Shown here: positions 29,644 to 41,144 of the stretch, piece after piece
Position numbering within the stretch: the first letter of the stretch is position 1
Layout: each line of letters opens with the position of its first letter
The notes under the pieces: generated by a model
Told to the model about the DNA's origin: nothing
The model's database searches: none
Seen by the model: the letters and a program-made list of their open reading frames with translations, nothing else
Made by a program: the position numbers and the translations under genes
Assembly: GCA_030431455.1 (NCBI GenBank)
Contig: JAUIJE010000009.1
Location: forward strand, 267,399-331,398
DNA from: a bacterium
Lineage (GTDB): Bacteria > Myxococcota > UBA727 > JAUIJE01
DNA length: 64,000 nucleotides
Direction: 5' to 3'

Positions 29644-32600
29644 TCAGCCGCCGAGGAAGCACCGGCCCTTGCCACAGCCAAAGCACAGGTAGCCGGTGAA
29701 CTCCGCGCCGTTTTCGCACCCGTCGACCGCCCCGTTGGCATCGCCGTCGTCGCAGTCTTCGCCGGGCTCGGTGATCAGGTTGTTGTTGCCGGGGAGGTTG
29801 GGCGCGCACACCGACGGGTCGCCGGTGCAGGTGTAACCCAGCTCCTCGGTGCAGCCCGCGCTGCAGCCGGGCCCGCCGCCGCTGTCGCACTCCTCTTGGC
29901 CGTCGAGGCTGCTGTTGGGGCAGGTGGCGGGGATTTCGAAATTGGCCGCCGCGGTCCCGCTCGATTCGTGGCCGAGGTAGCCGAGCCCCGCGGGGCCGAT
30001 GTCGGTGGCGGTGCCGACGTTGATCGCCGGCGTGCGGGCGTCGACGAGCACGGTGGAGCCCGGGGAGGTGCTCTGCAGGGTGAGCCCCGCCCCCAAGGCC
30101 TGGAACTGGTTGAGCACGGTGAGCGGGCTGTTGGGGTCGAGGGCCACGGTCTGGCCGCCGTCGAGGGTCATGTCGTACACGGGGTGGTCGTTGACCGCCA
30201 TGGTGATGAACGGCGCGGGTTGGAAGTTGTCGATGAGGATGTCGCCACAGTGGTGCTCGAAGGTCGCAAACGAGCTCGGGGCGACGTAGAGGTCTTGGCC
30301 GACGCGCAGCTCGGGGGGCGCGTGGAATGTGCCCTGTTGGATTTGGATGTTGGACGCCCGCACGAGGTACGCGGCGTCGAAGGTGCCGCCGGACTGTACG
30401 AGGTCGAACTGCACATGCACGTCGCGGCGGCCGAAGTCCAACGACCCGCCGATGAGGGTGAGGGCGTCCATCACCGTGGCCTCGTTGCCGAAGGGGTCGC
30501 TCACCGGGGAGACCACGGTGGCGCCGTCGACGGTGAACTCCCCGATGACCCCCGCGGAACCAAACGCCCCGGAGAGGACAAACGAGGTGCCGGTCACCCG
30601 CAAGCCCCCGAAGAGGTCCCCGCCTGCGCTGTGGTCGATGGTGCCGGCCCCGGTGAGGGTGACGACCTCACTGATGTTGAGGCACGCGGCCGAGGTGAAG
30701 TTTCCGTTGACCTCGAGCAGCACATCGGCGCCCAGCCCGAGGGTGAACGGCGCGGTGCAGCCGTCGCCGCCGACGGAACCGAAGTCCCCGCCCGCGGTGA
30801 TGTGAATGGTCTGCCCGGTGGCGGCTTGGAACGACGTGCTCGCGGTGCCGTAAGACTCGACGAGCACGGCCCCGGCGCTGAGGTCGTTGTAGAGGGTGCC
30901 GGTGCCACCGGAGAGGCCCGCGCCGAGCTGGAGGGTATCGGGAACCGCGCCGGCGAAGTCGTAGGTTGCGCTGCCTTCGGGGCGGAGCTCGACGACGGTG
31001 GTGGCGCTGTCGAACTGCGCCGCGGTCAGGGTGGTGTGCCCGGCGAGCCGGAGCAGACTCGCGGTGTCGGTCTGCACGAACGTACCGGGGTGGCCGAAGC
31101 TCCCGGTGACCTCGAGGGTGGCGCCGTTGATGACCTGGACCGCGCCGCTTTCCCCGTAGAACCCGCCGGCGATGGTGACGGGTTGGCCGTCGACGCGGAG
31201 GGTGCCGCCGAAGGTGGGCTCAATCTTCAAGCCACCGAACGACGAGGTGAAGCTGTTGATCACGGGGTCGTTGCCGGCCGCGGGGTTGGGGATGACCGCG
31301 AGGTCGTTCAGGCCGGGGGGCGCGCCCACGGGTTGGCCGATGTCGTCCTCCCAGTTGCCCTCGTCGTTCCAGTTGGTGCTCAGGTTGCCGTTCCAGACCA
31401 GGACCGCCCCGGCCCCGGTGGGCTCCAGCAAGCAGGCCGCGTTGCAGCCGTCGCCGGCGAACAGGTTGCCGTCGTCGCACTCCTCGCCGGGGTCGAGGTA
31501 GGCATCGCCGCAGGGAGGCGGTTCGGGACCCCAGCGCAGGTTGCCGCCGAGGTCGGTGAAGTTGGCGGGGTCGATGTAGGTCGCGCTGACGTTGTTGGAG
31601 TCTTGGACGGACACGAAGTCGATGTCGCGGGTGCCGTCGGCCGCCACGGTCCATTGGCCCAGCGAGGTGGTGGTCGAGCAGTCACTGTCGAGCTGCAAGG
31701 GGCTGACCCCGCTGCCGCGGAAGGTGAGCAGCCCATCGACGCTAAAATCAATGAAACTGGAGAACCCGCTGAACTCGACGCAGCGGCCGGGGGCGTTGAC
31801 GGTGAGGTCGTAGAAGGTGGTGTTGTTGAGTTGGTCGATGCAGAAGTCCGCGTTGGCGCTGCAGGGGAGGGCGCCCCCGGAAGCTTGGAGCACGACTTCG
31901 CCATTTTGGTGATTGAACGTGCCATCGACGTAGAGGTGGTGGGCGAGGTTGAGCGTGCCGGGGGCGTTGAAGGTGGCGCCGGAGTACACCGCGAGTTCGT
32001 CCGCGCCGACGGTCTGGGTCGGCGCGCCGTTGAACAGCCCGGAGACACCAAGCGGCCCGGCCACGGACACCGCCCCGAACGCTTGGGTGAACGTTCCGTC
32101 GACGTAGAGGGCGGTGCCGTAGTTGGGTTGGGCGGTGGCGACGTGGTTGAGCGCGCCGCCGGGCTGAACCACGGTGTCGCCGTTGACGCTCAGGGTGCCG
32201 GCCGAATGTTGCAGGGTCCCCCCGACGGAAAGGGCGGTGGGGGAGCCCACGTTGATGGTGTGGGTGGCCCCGCCGAGGGTCATGCTCGCCCCCAGGGCGA
32301 TCGAGACAAAGTCGAAGATGGCGTCGGGGCCGTTGACGGTGAACACGGTGGGGCCGGAAACCGCAAATGTTCCTGCATCAACCACCACGGCGTCCGCGGT
32401 CACCGACCCGGCGGTGGCGATGAATGTGCCGCTGCTGGGTCCCATCGAGAGGCGCTCGGCCTGGATCACGGCGCCGGACACGTTGACGGTCGCGTTGTTG
32501 ACGGACAGGCCGAACCCATCGGCCACCGTCACCGCGCCACCGGTGAACACCGCGCCGCTGCCGCCGTCGATGGCGATGCCATCCGCGTCAAAGGTGCCAC

Positions 32601-35600
32601 CCGAGATTTGCAGGTTGGGGGTGCCCACGGTGGCGAGCGGGGTGACATGGGCCAGGCCGCCGGTGGACAGGATCGCGCCGTCGGACTGGGTCAGCAGGCC
32701 GTCGATGATGATGCCCCCGGCGGACAACGACGCCGCGGGGCCGGTCATGGTGTACGTGCCGAGCACGCCGGTGGTGGAGAGGGGGGCGAGGATGGCGCCC
32801 CCGCTGTGTTGGAGCGTGCCCCCGGTGTCGACGTCGAGGTAGTCGAGGTTGGCCGTGCCCGCGCTCATCGTCGAGGTGCCGGCGGCGATGCGCCAGGACT
32901 GGGCCGACAACGTCGCGCCGTCGAGGTGGATGCTGGGGTTTGACCCGATTCCGGTGTCGGCGGCGAGTGCGTCTTGGATGAGGAGGGTTCCGCCATCGAG
33001 CTGCAGCACGGCGTCGTCGCGAACAAACGCGGTGCCGACCCCGGCGTTCTGGGCGATGACGCCGACGTTGAGATCGATCGTCGAGCTGTCGACAAGCTCG
33101 ATGTTGTCGAACGAGAGGTGGGGGCCGGCGCCAGCACCGCTGACGGTGAGGACGTGGCTGCTGCCGGTTTGCAGGGTTCCCGCCACCGCCAGCGACGAGG
33201 TGTCGGCGATGAGGCCAGCGCCGCTGCCGCCGAGGGTCAGTCCGGCGGCGGTCATCGCCGCGCCGTTTTCGACGGTGAGGTCGCCGTTCAGGCTCGCGCT
33301 GCTGGTCAACGACAGGGCCCCGTTGTTGAGGGTCACGTCGCAGGACAAGAGCGCGGCGTTGGCGGCCGCGCTCGCGCCGGTGTCGACGAGGAACGCGCCC
33401 GCCCCGGCCCCGTAGGACGTGCCCACGTCGAGGAACCCGGCGGCGCCGCTGACCTCGAGGGACGAGCCCGTCCCGGTCTGGTTGACGGTGTCGACGAGCA
33501 GGGTCGCGCCGTTGTTGTCCACGGTCCCGCTCAGTCCGAGGGTGGCGCACGCGCCCTGGCCGCCGTTGAGGGTCCAGGTGCCGGACACCGAGCAGGTGGG
33601 GATCGGGCTCCCGCCAAATCCTGCGTCCACATTGCCGGTGGTGGTCAACGCGCCCCCCACGGTGAGGTTCGGACCGCTCACCGACACGTTGGTCACGTCG
33701 GTGACCACCCCGCCCGCGGGCACGGACAAGGTGTGGCAGAACACGCTGCCGCTCGTGCCCCCGTCGAGCGTACCGCTCACGACGCAGGCGCCGTCGGGGT
33801 CGGAGGCGAACACATCGTTGCCGGACGTGTCCAGGGTGGCCCCGGCCTCGACGATGAACGCCGGCGCGGCCCCGCCTGGTCCATCGCTGAACAAGAACAG
33901 CGCGCCGGAGAGCGTGGTGTCGGCGTGCACCACCACCGGCCCCTCGATGTTGCCCTGGGTGGGGTCGATGGTGCCCCCGTTGAGTCCCAACTGGGACACG
34001 AACTCGAGGCCGTCAATGTCGTTGACCGCGGCGCCCAGTTCGACGTTGAGGTTGGGACCAAACCGCAACAGGCTCGCGTCCTGGCGCGTGATCGTGCCCG
34101 TGATGGTCACGGTGTGCGGGCTGACCGCATCCAGGGTGGTGGTGCCGCTCGACGTGCCCACCCCGACGACGATGTTCTGCACCGTGAGGTCGGTGGTGAG
34201 CACGACCTGGGCCGGCGTGAACAGGTTGGGGACCTCGAGCTGGGGCACGGTCGGACCCTGCACGCTCAGGGTCGCGTCGGGGCCGCTGGCGAGGGGCACG
34301 AGGGCCAGCGCTTCGGTGATGCTGGAACCGCTCTCCAACGTCGCGGTGGTGCCGGTGCCGATCTGAAGCCGGGCGATGCTCGCCCCGGTGCGGTGGGTCA
34401 ACTGGGGATAGCCGGGCCCGGTGCCTTGCAGCGCCACGCCCTCGCCCGGGCCCGCGCCCACGGTGCCGCTGTTGTCGATGGTGACGTCCCCCTCGGCCAA
34501 CACATTGTCGAGGACCGCGCCCCCCTCGATGACCACGCTGGACGAGCCTCCGTTGGCCTGTACGGTGACGTCGGCGGCTTGGGCGCTGGCGGCGAACACC
34601 ACGTTGGCGGGCCCGTGAAACTCCAGGTTGTCGGCGGTGCCCGACCCCGACCAGGTGTTGGGCGTGTCGGTGCTGGTCAGGTTGGCGAAGCCCATCGTGC
34701 CGTTGTGCACCACGTCGACGACGTTGAAGCCGGACAGGTCGCCGCCCAGGGCCCCCGCGTTGCCGACGGTGAGGCGCGCGCTGTTCGCGACGGTGGTGTT
34801 GCCGGTCACGGAGTTGCCGACGGTGGCAGCGGCATCGCCCACCACCGTACCGGCCCCGAGCACCAGGAGGTTGCCGGTCACCGGCCCGGCCAGGGTGGCG
34901 GTGAACGTGCCCTCGAGGGTGACGTCCCCCAGCGCGCAGCTCGCGCAGCTGTTGAGCGACGCGTTCTCGAGGTCGAGCAGCCCCGCGGCCCCGCTGGACA
35001 CGAAGCCGGCGGCGCCGCCGCCGGACACGAACGACACGTTGGCTTGGCCCTGGGCCGAGACCGTCCCCACCGTGCTGGCCTCGACCGCGAACACCGCAGG
35101 CTGGGCGCTGGTGGCGAGCACCGACACGTTGGCCACGCTCGCCCCCGGCAACACCACCGCGTCTCCGCCCGCTTCGATCACGAGGTCGAGCAGCACCGTG
35201 CCCTCGATGTCCGCCACCGTGGCCGCGCCGACCGTCATCGTGGAGGTCGCGGCGCCCGCGTTCATGACCAACTCGCCCCCGGTGACGTTGACCGCGCTGA
35301 ACGTCCCGGTGGGGACGTCCACAATGCGGTTGCTCCCCGCGCAGGCGATGTTGACCACGCCCCCGGCGCCCGCGAGCACCACGGTACAGTCGGTGGTCAC
35401 CACCTCGAGGTTGCCGAACGCGCTGCCCCCATCGAGGACGACGTCGGTCGCTGGCGCCCCCACCTGCCCGAACAACGGGCCCGGGTGGTCGAGCCCCCCC
35501 GCGTCGTCGAACAGTTGGGTGCCGAAGTAGAACGCGGCCGCACCGGTCACGGTGTGGGCAAAGTCGTCGCGGATGTGCAGGCCGAGCACCTGGCGCTCAC

Positions 35601-38600
35601 CGGGGGGCGCGGCCGGGGCGGTGTCGAGGTCGCAGCCTTGCTGGGCGTTGAGATCAAAGATGACGAAGTCATCCGCGCCGGGGACCACGCCGAGGTCCCA
35701 GTTGCCGGGGTCGGAAAAGTCTGTGCCGTTGGTGCCGAGCCAGGACGCGATCCGCGCGAGGGGCACTTCGACCGGCCCGGGCGGGTCCTGGGCGGCGTCG
35801 AGCCCGAGCTGTCCAGCGGCATTGTCCCCCCAACAGAACAGCCGCCCACCGCCGTAGCGGGCGCAGGCATGGCGGGCCCCCGCGGTCAGCCCCTGCGGGT
35901 TGGGCAACAGGCCGGGGACCACCACGGGGTCGGTCCCGCCCGGCGCCGCGTCGGCCCCGAGCTGTCCTTGGGCGTTGTCGCCGAAGCAGCGCACCACGCC
36001 GTCGGCGTACCGCGCGCACGTGAAGGCGTCGCCGAGGGCAAACTGCACGAACGGGGCCGGGGCGGCGTCGACGATGAAAGGCACGTTGGTGGCGTTGGCC
36101 GATCCCGACCGGCCGAGCTGGCCCGCGGCGTCCGCGCCCCAGCAATACCCGTCGCCGGTGGCGGCATCGAGCGCACACGCGTGCTGGGCCCCGAGCGCCG
36201 GTCGCACCAGCTCCACGCCCCCCGCGGCCACGAGCACGGGGCCGGGCGCGTCGGTGCTGTTGCCGTCGCCGAGCTGGCCGGCGTCCCCCGCGCCCCAGCA
36301 GTACAAGGCGAATGTCCCTGCAGGGTCGGCGGTGACCGCGCAGGTGGACGCGCCGCCGGCGGCGACGTCCACGAACACCGCCCCCGTGGTCCCGGTTGTG
36401 CTTTCGGGATCGATGCGAACCGGCTGACCGCCCGCGCTGCCGAGCTGCCCGCGGCTGTTGTCCCCCCAGCATTCGACAAACCCGTCGTCGGTGAGGGCGC
36501 AGGTGTGGCTGGCCCCGGAGCTGATCTTGGTGGGGACGCCGGTGAGCGCCACCGGCACAAACGCGGGGCTGTTGCCCGGGGGCCCCGCGGGGCCGAGCTG
36601 CCCGGCCGCGTTTTGGCCCACGCAGTGCACGCTCGCCGGCGTGGTGTCCGCCCGCACGCAGGTGAAGCCCACGCCCCCGCTGGTCTCGACGACGGCCGCG
36701 CCGTCGAGGGCGCCGCTGGCGTCGACCGCGCCCGGGGCTTGGTTGGTCGCGCCCACGGTGTCGGTGCCCAGCTCCCCGGCGGTGTTGTTGCCGAAGCACC
36801 ACAATGGACCTGCGTTCGAGATCGCGCAGGTGTGGGTGTCGCCCGCGGCCGCGCCCGCGGGGGCGAGCGGGTAGTCATCGAGGTCGAACACGGGCCCCGC
36901 GTCCACGCCGGCATCCACGCCCGCGTCGAGACCGGCGTCGGCCCCCGCGTCGAGGTCGTTGGCATCGAGGCCCCCGTCGAGCACCCCGCCGTCGAGGCCC
37001 CCGTCGGGACCGCCCGCGTCAAGCCCCGCGTCGGGGCCCCCCGCGTCCGGCCGCGCGCCCGCATCGATGCCGCCCCCGGGGGGCGGGGGCACGTACTGGC
37101 CCGCGCACACGCCGTCCTCGGTGAGGGGCGTGCAGCCAGGGCAGGGGCCGGGGTCCTCGACCGTGCCCGGGCAGTACGGGTAGGGGTCGACCGCGTCGCA
37201 CAGGCCGTCGCCGTCGCGGTCGCCGCCGAGCCCGATCCCCACGCACGCGGGGTTTTCGGTGGCGTCGACCTGCCCGTCACCGTCGTCGTCACAGTCGAAG
37301 GTGTAGCGGGCCCCGTCGAACCCTTCGACTTCGCACGTCGCTGGGGCGCTGGCGTCGACACATTGGACATAGCAGGCCTCCCAGGCGTGGGCCGCGTCGA
37401 CCGCCTCACAGGCGAACGTGACCCGGGTGCCGTCGGCTCGCTCGGCGTCGCAGGTCGCGTCGGTGCCGCCCCCCTGACAATCGCCGGCGCAGTCTTCCCA
37501 CAACGCCTCGAGGTCGAAGCTCACAAACGGCGAGAGCCGGTCCGGCCCCAGCCCGGGCAGGCCCCGGAATGTATCTGCGTCGCAGTCGTTGGCCGCTTCC
37601 TCCAGCCCCTCCACCCGGCTCGCTTCGCCGGGCAGGCGGAAGCAGGCGAGGGTCGCGGGCTGGAGCAACACCGGGCCCCACAGCGGCTGGTCGTCGACCG
37701 GAAGGGCGATGGCGCTCGGCAACAGGCCCCGGGGCGTGCCCTCGTCGGCCGCGAGGTACACGTCGAGCGGGACCCCCACCGGCACGGTCAAAGCCAGGCG
37801 GCGGTCCTCATCGACCGCGGCCTGCTCGAGCAGGGGCAGGGCGCCGTCGGGCAGCGGCGTGCCCGCGCGCACGGTGAACACGTCGAACGCGTTGCCGTCG
37901 GCGAGGTCCGGCGGGGTGAGCACAATCTGGACCTCGTCCTCCCCCAGGGGGGTCGGGTCGAGGGCGAGCTCCACCTCGGACTCGGGGTTTTCGGGGTCCG
38001 CGAACTTGGGCAGCAGCTCGCTGGCCCGGCGGGTGTCCTCGTCCTCCTCGAGCACGGCAAAGATCTGTACGTCCCCGGCGGGCACATCGAGCAGGTAGTA
38101 GCGGCCGCGCACATCGGTGATGGCGCTGTCGAGGACCGCGCTGGCGTATTCGAGGTCGTTGACGCTGTCGACGACCTGGTGCACCGCGTACACCCGGGCG
38201 CCCTCGACCAGGGTCCCGTCCTCCTCGACCACGGTGCCCGAGATCACCCCGGGTCCGGCCATGACCACGTCGCCGAGCACCTCGTAGGTCAAGCGCTCCT
38301 GGGCGGTCAGCCCCTCCAGGTGCGGCTCGACGGACAGGAGCACAAACCGGGACGCGGTGCGTTCGGCGATGCCGTCGCGCTCGACGTCCTGCACGAAGCC
38401 GAGCTGCCAGGCCCCCGCGGCGAGGCCGCGGATGTGAAAGTCCCCGTCCGCGTCGGAGGAGGTCGGCCGGGCGCCGCGCACGTCGATGAGCGCGCCGGGC
38501 ACGATGCCGTCGGGGTTTTGTTTGATCGTGCGCCCCAGGATGTCGCCAGGCTCGGCCCCCTCGGGCATGCCGTCGAACGAAAACAGCAGGCTGCACGACG

Positions 38601-38667
38601 ACAAAGCCGGCCACAGGAGGCCGGCGAGCAACACGGTTCGGACCCGACGATTCATTCCCACGTTCAT
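29644..38667 (-). CDS. giant RCC1/beta-helix surface lipoprotein, about 3007 aa
   Basis: This gene is paralogous to the 2099-aa gene downstream and has the same order of parts. ATG 38667 ([12 protein letters not shown]) is favoured by GGAGG a few bases upstream; 38655 is also possible. The signal ends WPALSSC, a lipobox. Next come CnaB-like domains, DxDxDG repeats, a low-complexity Asp-Ala-Gly linker (about 530-592), six to eight RCC1 repeats (about 600-965), a W-x-G...NW motif, a very long beta-helix (about 980-2380), a [11 protein letters not shown]ys-rich repeat, a second W-x-G motif and beta-helix (to about 2915), a [13 protein letters not shown] repeat, and a tail [12 protein letters not shown]. 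It is probably a lipid-anchored extracellular fibre. With about 9 kb it is the largest gene here. Confidence 0.9.
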   Translation of the reverse strand: MNVGMNRRVRTVLLAGLLWPALSSCSLLFSFDGMPEGAEPGDILGRTIKQNPDGIVPGALIDVRGARPTSSDADGDFHIRGLAAGAWQLGFVQDVERDGIAERTASRFVLLSVEPHLEGLTAQERLTYEVLGDVVMAGPGVISGTVVEEDGTLVEGARVYAVHQVVDSVNDLEYASAVLDSAITDVRGRYYLLDVPAGDVQIFAVLEEDEDTRRASELLPKFADPENPESEVELALDPTPLGEDEVQIVLTPPDLADGNAFDVFTVRAGTPLPDGALPLLEQAAVDEDRRLALTVPVGVPLDVYLAADEGTPRGLLPSAIALPVDDQPLWGPVLLQPATLACFRLPGEASRVEGLEEAANDCDADTFRGLPGLGPDRLSPFVSFDLEALWEDCAGDCQGGGTDATCDAERADGTRVTFACEAVDAAHAWEACYVQCVDASAPATCEVEGFDGARYTFDCDDDGDGQVDATENPACVGIGLGGDRDGDGLCDAVDPYPYCPGTVEDPGPCPGCTPLTEDGVCAGQYVPPPPGGGIDAGARPDAGGPDAGLDAGGPDGGLDGGVLDGGLDANDLDAGADAGLDAGVDAGVDAGPVFDLDDYPLAPAGAAAGDTHTCAISNAGPLWCFGNNTAGELGTDTVGATNQAPGAVDASGALDGAAVVETSGGVGFTCVRADTTPASVHCVGQNAAGQLGPAGPPGNSPAFVPVALTGVPTKISSGASHTCALTDDGFVECWGDNSRGQLGSAGGQPVRIDPESTTGTTGAVFVDVAAGGASTCAVTADPAGTFALYCWGAGDAGQLGDGNSTDAPGPVLVAAGGVELVRPALGAQHACALDAATGDGYCWGADAAGQLGRSGSANATNVPFIVDAAPAPFVQFALGDAFTCARYADGVVRCFGDNAQGQLGADAAPGGTDPVVVPGLLPNPQGLTAGARHACARYGGGRLFCWGDNAAGQLGLDAAQDPPGPVEVPLARIASWLGTNGTDFSDPGNWDLGVVPGADDFVIFDLNAQQGCDLDTAPAAPPGERQVLGLHIRDDFAHTVTGAAAFYFGTQLFDDAGGLDHPGPLFGQVGAPATDVVLDGGSAFGNLEVVTTDCTVVLAGAGGVVNIACAGSNRIVDVPTGTFSAVNVTGGELVMNAGAATSTMTVGAATVADIEGTVLLDLVIEAGGDAVVLPGASVANVSVLATSAQPAVFAVEASTVGTVSAQGQANVSFVSGGGAAGFVSSGAAGLLDLENASLNSCASCALGDVTLEGTFTATLAGPVTGNLLVLGAGTVVGDAAATVGNSVTGNTTVANSARLTVGNAGALGGDLSGFNVVDVVHNGTMGFANLTSTDTPNTWSGSGTADNLEFHGPANVVFAASAQAADVTVQANGGSSSVVIEGGAVLDNVLAEGDVTIDNSGTVGAGPGEGVALQGTGPGYPQLTHRTGASIARLQIGTGTTATLESGSSITEALALVPLASGPDATLSVQGPTVPQLEVPNLFTPAQVVLTTDLTVQNIVVGVGTSSGTTTLDAVSPHTVTITGTITRQDASLLRFGPNLNVELGAAVNDIDGLEFVSQLGLNGGTIDPTQGNIEGPVVVHADTTLSGALFLFSDGPGGAAPAFIVEAGATLDTSGNDVFASDPDGACVVSGTLDGGTSGSVFCHTLSVPAGGVVTDVTNVSVSGPNLTVGGALTTTGNVDAGFGGSPIPTCSVSGTWTLNGGQGACATLGLSGTVDNNGATLLVDTVNQTGTGSSLEVSGAAGFLDVGTSYGAGAGAFLVDTGASAAANAALLSCDVTLNNGALSLTSSASLNGDLTVENGAAMTAAGLTLGGSGAGLIADTSSLAVAGTLQTGSSHVLTVSGAGAGPHLSFDNIELVDSSTIDLNVGVIAQNAGVGTAFVRDDAVLQLDGGTLLIQDALAADTGIGSNPSIHLDGATLSAQSWRIAAGTSTMSAGTANLDYLDVDTGGTLQHSGGAILAPLSTTGVLGTYTMTGPAASLSAGGIIIDGLLTQSDGAILSTGGLAHVTPLATVGTPNLQISGGTFDADGIAIDGGSGAVFTGGAVTVADGFGLSVNNATVNVSGAVIQAERLSMGPSSGTFIATAGSVTADAVVVDAGTFAVSGPTVFTVNGPDAIFDFVSIALGASMTLGGATHTINVGSPTALSVGGTLQHSAGTLSVNGDTVVQPGGALNHVATAQPNYGTALYVDGTFTQAFGAVSVAGPLGVSGLFNGAPTQTVGADELAVYSGATFNAPGTLNLAHHLYVDGTFNHQNGEVVLQASGGALPCSANADFCIDQLNNTTFYDLTVNAPGRCVEFSGFSSFIDFSVDGLLTFRGSGVSPLQLDSDCSTTTSLGQWTVAADGTRDIDFVSVQDSNNVSATYIDPANFTDLGGNLRWGPEPPPCGDAYLDPGEECDDGNLFAGDGCNAACLLEPTGAGAVLVWNGNLSTNWNDEGNWEDDIGQPVGAPPGLNDLAVIPNPAAGNDPVINSFTSSFGGLKIEPTFGGTLRVDGQPVTIAGGFYGESGAVQVINGATLEVTGSFGHPGTFVQTDTASLLRLAGHTTLTAAQFDSATTVVELRPEGSATYDFAGAVPDTLQLGAGLSGGTGTLYNDLSAGAVLVESYGTASTSFQAATGQTIHITAGGDFGSVGGDGCTAPFTLGLGADVLLEVNGNFTSAACLNISEVVTLTGAGTIDHSAGGDLFGGLRVTGTSFVLSGAFGSAGVIGEFTVDGATVVSPVSDPFGNEATVMDALTLIGGSLDFGRRDVHVQFDLVQSGGTFDAAYLVRASNIQIQQGTFHAPPELRVGQDLYVAPSSFATFEHHCGDILIDNFQPAPFITMAVNDHPVYDMTLDGGQTVALDPNSPLTVLNQFQALGAGLTLQSTSPGSTVLVDARTPAINVGTATDIGPAGLGYLGHESSGTAAANFEIPATCPNSSLDGQEECDSGGGPGCSAGCTEELGYTCTGDPSVCAPNLPGNNNLITEPGEDCDDGDANGAVDGCENGAEFTGYLCFGCGKGRCFLGG
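36890..37075 (-). repeat. Asp-Ala-Gly/Asp-Gly-Gly coding repeat (flexible linker)
   Basis: About 60 codons of giant gene 2 encode DAG, DGG and PDAGG triplets (for example [13 protein letters not shown]). Such acidic low-complexity linkers are common between anchor and ligand-binding domains in myxobacterial surface lipoproteins. The linker is absent from the paralog at 23233-29532 and separates the CnaB/calcium-repeat base from the RCC1 head. The repeat is prone to length change by slippage. Confidence 0.85.
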
Positions 38668-38728
38668 GCATCCTCCGACGGCAAGCATTCTGCCACAGCT
38701 TCCGCCGCTCGTCGGTGAGAGGGTTCAC

Positions 38729-38743
38729 GGCTCAACTTGAGCC
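38729..38743. promoter_or_regulatory. perfect palindrome GGCTCAAcTTGAGCC upstream of giant gene 2
   Basis: A 7+1+7 palindrome lies about 62 bases before the start at 38667 and 12 bases after the stop of the histidine kinase gene. Its position matches that of the palindrome ahead of giant gene 1, and both share CTCA...TGAG halves around a central C. It could be an operator or a short terminator of the kinase gene; there is no U-tract. Confidence 0.35.
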
Positions 38744-38754
38744 AGTCGACCAGA

Positions 38755-40203
38755 TCAGTTGTTGGTGGGGAGCAAGATCGTGAAGCGGGTACCCTGGCCG
38801 CTGTCCGACTCGACCCAGATTTCGCCGTCGTGGGCGTCGACGAAGCTCTTCACGATCGACAGACCGAGGCCGGTGCCGCCGTACTCGCGGGTCGAGGTGT
38901 TGTCCACCTGGTAGAACCGCTCGAACACGTGGGGCAGCTTGTCTTTGGCGATGCCGATGCCGGTGTCCTGCACGGTGATGCGGACGAACTCTTCCTCGTC
39001 GAGATCGAAGAGCTCCGAGGCCCCAAAGTCGTCTTCTTCCTTCGGCTTTTCTCGACGGGAGCCGGAGTGCAGATCGGCGGTGAGCGTGATGGTGCCCCCG
39101 TCGGGGGTGAACTTCACCGCGTTGCCGAGGAGGTTCACCACGATCTGGCGAATCTTGTCCCGGTCGCCGAGATACAGGGGGAGGTCGTTGTCGATCTGGA
39201 CGTCGAGGGTGAGCTGGCCTTTTTGGGCCTGGGGCAGCACCGAGGTCATCGCCTGCTCGAGGGCCTCGGCGATCGAGAACTCCTCGCGGGAGATGCGCAG
39301 ATGCCCGCTTTCGATCCGGCTCAGGTCGAGGATTTGGCTGATCAACTCCAGCAGGGTCTCGCCCTTGTTCATGATCGTCTGCACGTACTCATGCTGCTCG
39401 TCGGTGAGCTCCCCGGCGAGACCCTCGAGCAACATCTCGCTGTAGCCGATCACCGAGGTCAGGGGGGTGCGCAGCTCGTGGCTGACGGTGGCGAGGAAGT
39501 TGGACTTCATCTTGTCCAGTTCCTGCAGCCGCTCGTTCGCCTCGCCCAGCGAGGTGTTCTTCTCTTGTAGCTCGTTGTACGCCGACGTGACCGACTCGAT
39601 GTGCAGCTTGCTGGTCACCATCGAGCGGTAACTGGTGAACACGATGACGTCCATGATCTTCTGCAGCTGGCGCAGGACCTTGGCCACAATGTCGTTGGGT
39701 GCGCGACGGACGGCGCGGGTGAGCCTCTCCACCTCCGCGCGCTCGATGCGCTCGTCGAGGGCGTACAAGCTCTCATCGGTGTCCGGCGTGGTCGTGGGCA
39801 GGTAGGGCCCGAAAATGAGCCGACCGAGCAAGCGCCCCTCCTGGAGCACGGGCACGAGCACGTAGTGCAACCCGGTGAAGCAGGTGACCAGCCGGGGCAT
39901 CTCCACCCCGTCGCGCAACGGGAACGGAGACCGCTTCAAGGTCTCGACCAAGTCGGTGATTTTGCGGCGGGTGGGGCCGAACTGGAACAGGTACGCGTAC
40001 AGCGGGCCGGAGGCCACCCGCACGTCGCACAGCTTGCGCCCATCGATGTCGTAGACCCGAATGCCGATGCGGTAGAGGTCGGCAAAGGAGGTCATCACCT
40101 CGCGGAAGCTCTCGGGGTCCAGGACCTCGGCGAGCCGAATGTCGTCTTGGAGCACCGACTCGAGGGTGCCCCCGGTGTGGTCGGGAGAGGGTGCGCCGCT
40201 CAT
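38755..40203 (-). CDS. cytoplasmic sensor histidine kinase with PocR-like domain
   Basis: The 482-aa kinase has no membrane helix. Residues about 20-190 look like a PocR ligand-binding domain (LYRIGIRVYDIDGRKLCDV, CFTGLHYVLVPVLQEGR, LGRLIFGPY). A coiled coil follows, then the phosphoacceptor SHELRTPL (His242) and the ATPase domain with NLLGNAVKFTPDGG, DTGIGIAKD and GGTGLGLSIV. An acidic insertion (EKPKEEDDFGASELFDLDEEE) sits inside the ATPase domain. The start overlaps the stop of the MglA-like GTPase (ATGA at 40200-40203), so kinase and GTPase are coexpressed. No cognate response regulator is adjacent. PocR domains usually bind small hydrocarbon or diol ligands; the ligand here is unknown. 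Confidence 0.92.
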   Translation of the reverse strand: MSGAPSPDHTGGTLESVLQDDIRLAEVLDPESFREVMTSFADLYRIGIRVYDIDGRKLCDVRVASGPLYAYLFQFGPTRRKITDLVETLKRSPFPLRDGVEMPRLVTCFTGLHYVLVPVLQEGRLLGRLIFGPYLPTTTPDTDESLYALDERIERAEVERLTRAVRRAPNDIVAKVLRQLQKIMDVIVFTSYRSMVTSKLHIESVTSAYNELQEKNTSLGEANERLQELDKMKSNFLATVSHELRTPLTSVIGYSEMLLEGLAGELTDEQHEYVQTIMNKGETLLELISQILDLSRIESGHLRISREEFSIAEALEQAMTSVLPQAQKGQLTLDVQIDNDLPLYLGDRDKIRQIVVNLLGNAVKFTPDGGTITLTADLHSGSRREKPKEEDDFGASELFDLDEEEFVRITVQDTGIGIAKDKLPHVFERFYQVDNTSTREYGGTGLGLSIVKSFVDAHDGEIWVESDSGQGTRFTILLPTNN

Positions 40204-40979
40204 GCGTCACCCGTCCGCGGCGCGTTTTCCGTCTGCCGTTCGTCGTCGTCGCTGGCCACGCTGTCTTCGTCGCTGCCGGCGCTGTCCTCGCCGCTGCCGA
40301 GGTTGACCACGTCGGTGCCGTCGGGCTTGCGGACGTTCTTGAATATCGCGCGCAAAAAGGCCCGCTCGCTCAGGCCGAACTTGTCCTCGATGCCGTGGCG
40401 GCTGTCGAGGTTGCGGTACGTGAGCTTCAGCAAGGCGTACAACGTCTCGAGCACGCCATCGCCCCGGACCGCCACCGCGGGAAAGATCGGCTCGCGGCTT
40501 TTTTCGCGCAGGCGCTCGATTTCCTCGTCGGAGCGAATGCCCGGCAGGTCGCGTTTGTTGAACTGCACCGCGATGGGAATGTCCGCCGGGTCCATGCCGA
40601 TCTGCTTGAGGTTGTCCATCATGCCGCGCCAGGCCTCGGTGTTGGCCCGGGCCTCTTTGCGCTGGGAATCGGCGACAAAAATGATGCCGTCGGCGCCGGT
40701 GAGCACGACGCGGCGGGTGCTGTTGTGCATGACTTGACCAGGAACCGTGAACAGCTTGAGGCGAATCTTGAACCCGTGGGCGGTCTTGAAGAACACCGGG
40801 AGCAGGTCGAAGAACAGGGTGCGGTCGTCGGCGGTGTCCAGGGTCAGCAGCCGGCCCCGGGACCCGGGATCGAGAAACTTGTGCAGCATCTGCAGATTCG
40901 TCGTCTTGCCCGACAACGCCGGGCCGTAGAAGACGATCTTGAGCGTGATCTCACGTTGGGTGTGGTTGAACTGGACCAT
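40200..40979 (-). CDS. MglA-family small Ras-like GTPase
   Basis: The 259-aa protein has the MglA/SAR1-like G domain: phosphate loop YGPALSGKTTNLQ, switch II LFTVPGQVMHNSTRRVVL and guanine-specificity QFNKRDLPG. MglA GTPases set cell polarity and drive gliding or pilus switching in Myxococcus. The C-terminal 60 residues are a specific acidic, Asp/Ser/Glu-rich tail (GSGEDSAGSDEDSVASDDDE) absent from M. xanthus MglA (about 195 aa). No MglB roadblock partner is next to it; instead it is coupled by overlap to a PocR histidine kinase. It may link ligand sensing to polarity or motility; this is inference. Confidence 0.93.
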   Translation of the reverse strand: MVQFNHTQREITLKIVFYGPALSGKTTNLQMLHKFLDPGSRGRLLTLDTADDRTLFFDLLPVFFKTAHGFKIRLKLFTVPGQVMHNSTRRVVLTGADGIIFVADSQRKEARANTEAWRGMMDNLKQIGMDPADIPIAVQFNKRDLPGIRSDEEIERLREKSREPIFPAVAVRGDGVLETLYALLKLTYRNLDSRHGIEDKFGLSERAFLRAIFKNVRKPDGTDVVNLGSGEDSAGSDEDSVASDDDERQTENAPRTGDA

Positions 40980-41078
40980 CGGCGTGCCGCTGGCGACGAG
41001 CCTATGCCGGATGATCGCGTGGGGGCAAAGGTGCCTCCGGACTTGACAGAAAAAAGCCCCCGGGTGATCGAGGTCCCC

Positions 41079-41106
41079 TTGCTGGGTCCGCGTTGGGCCC
41101 TATCTT
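41079..41106 (+). promoter_or_regulatory. candidate promoter of the YbjN-like gene
   Basis: TTGCTG (41079-41084), 16 bases, then TATCTT (41101-41106) make a plausible sigma-70-type promoter about 40 bases before ATG 41145, which itself has AAGGAGG. A TTGACA at 41043 has no good partner at the right distance. Confidence 0.35.
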
Positions 41107-41144
41107 GGCTCCACCAGGACACGACCTGGGACAAAGGAGGATCC

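Noticed and set aside
22447..38718. Very long open frames on the + strand opposite the giant lipoproteins (for example 26581-32943 and 32974-38718)
   Set aside because: They are antisense shadows of GC-rich coding sequence. Their products are dominated by Gly, Ala, Val, His and Arg with no domain, signal or ribosome site, while the minus strand has coherent RCC1 and Cys-rich repeats.
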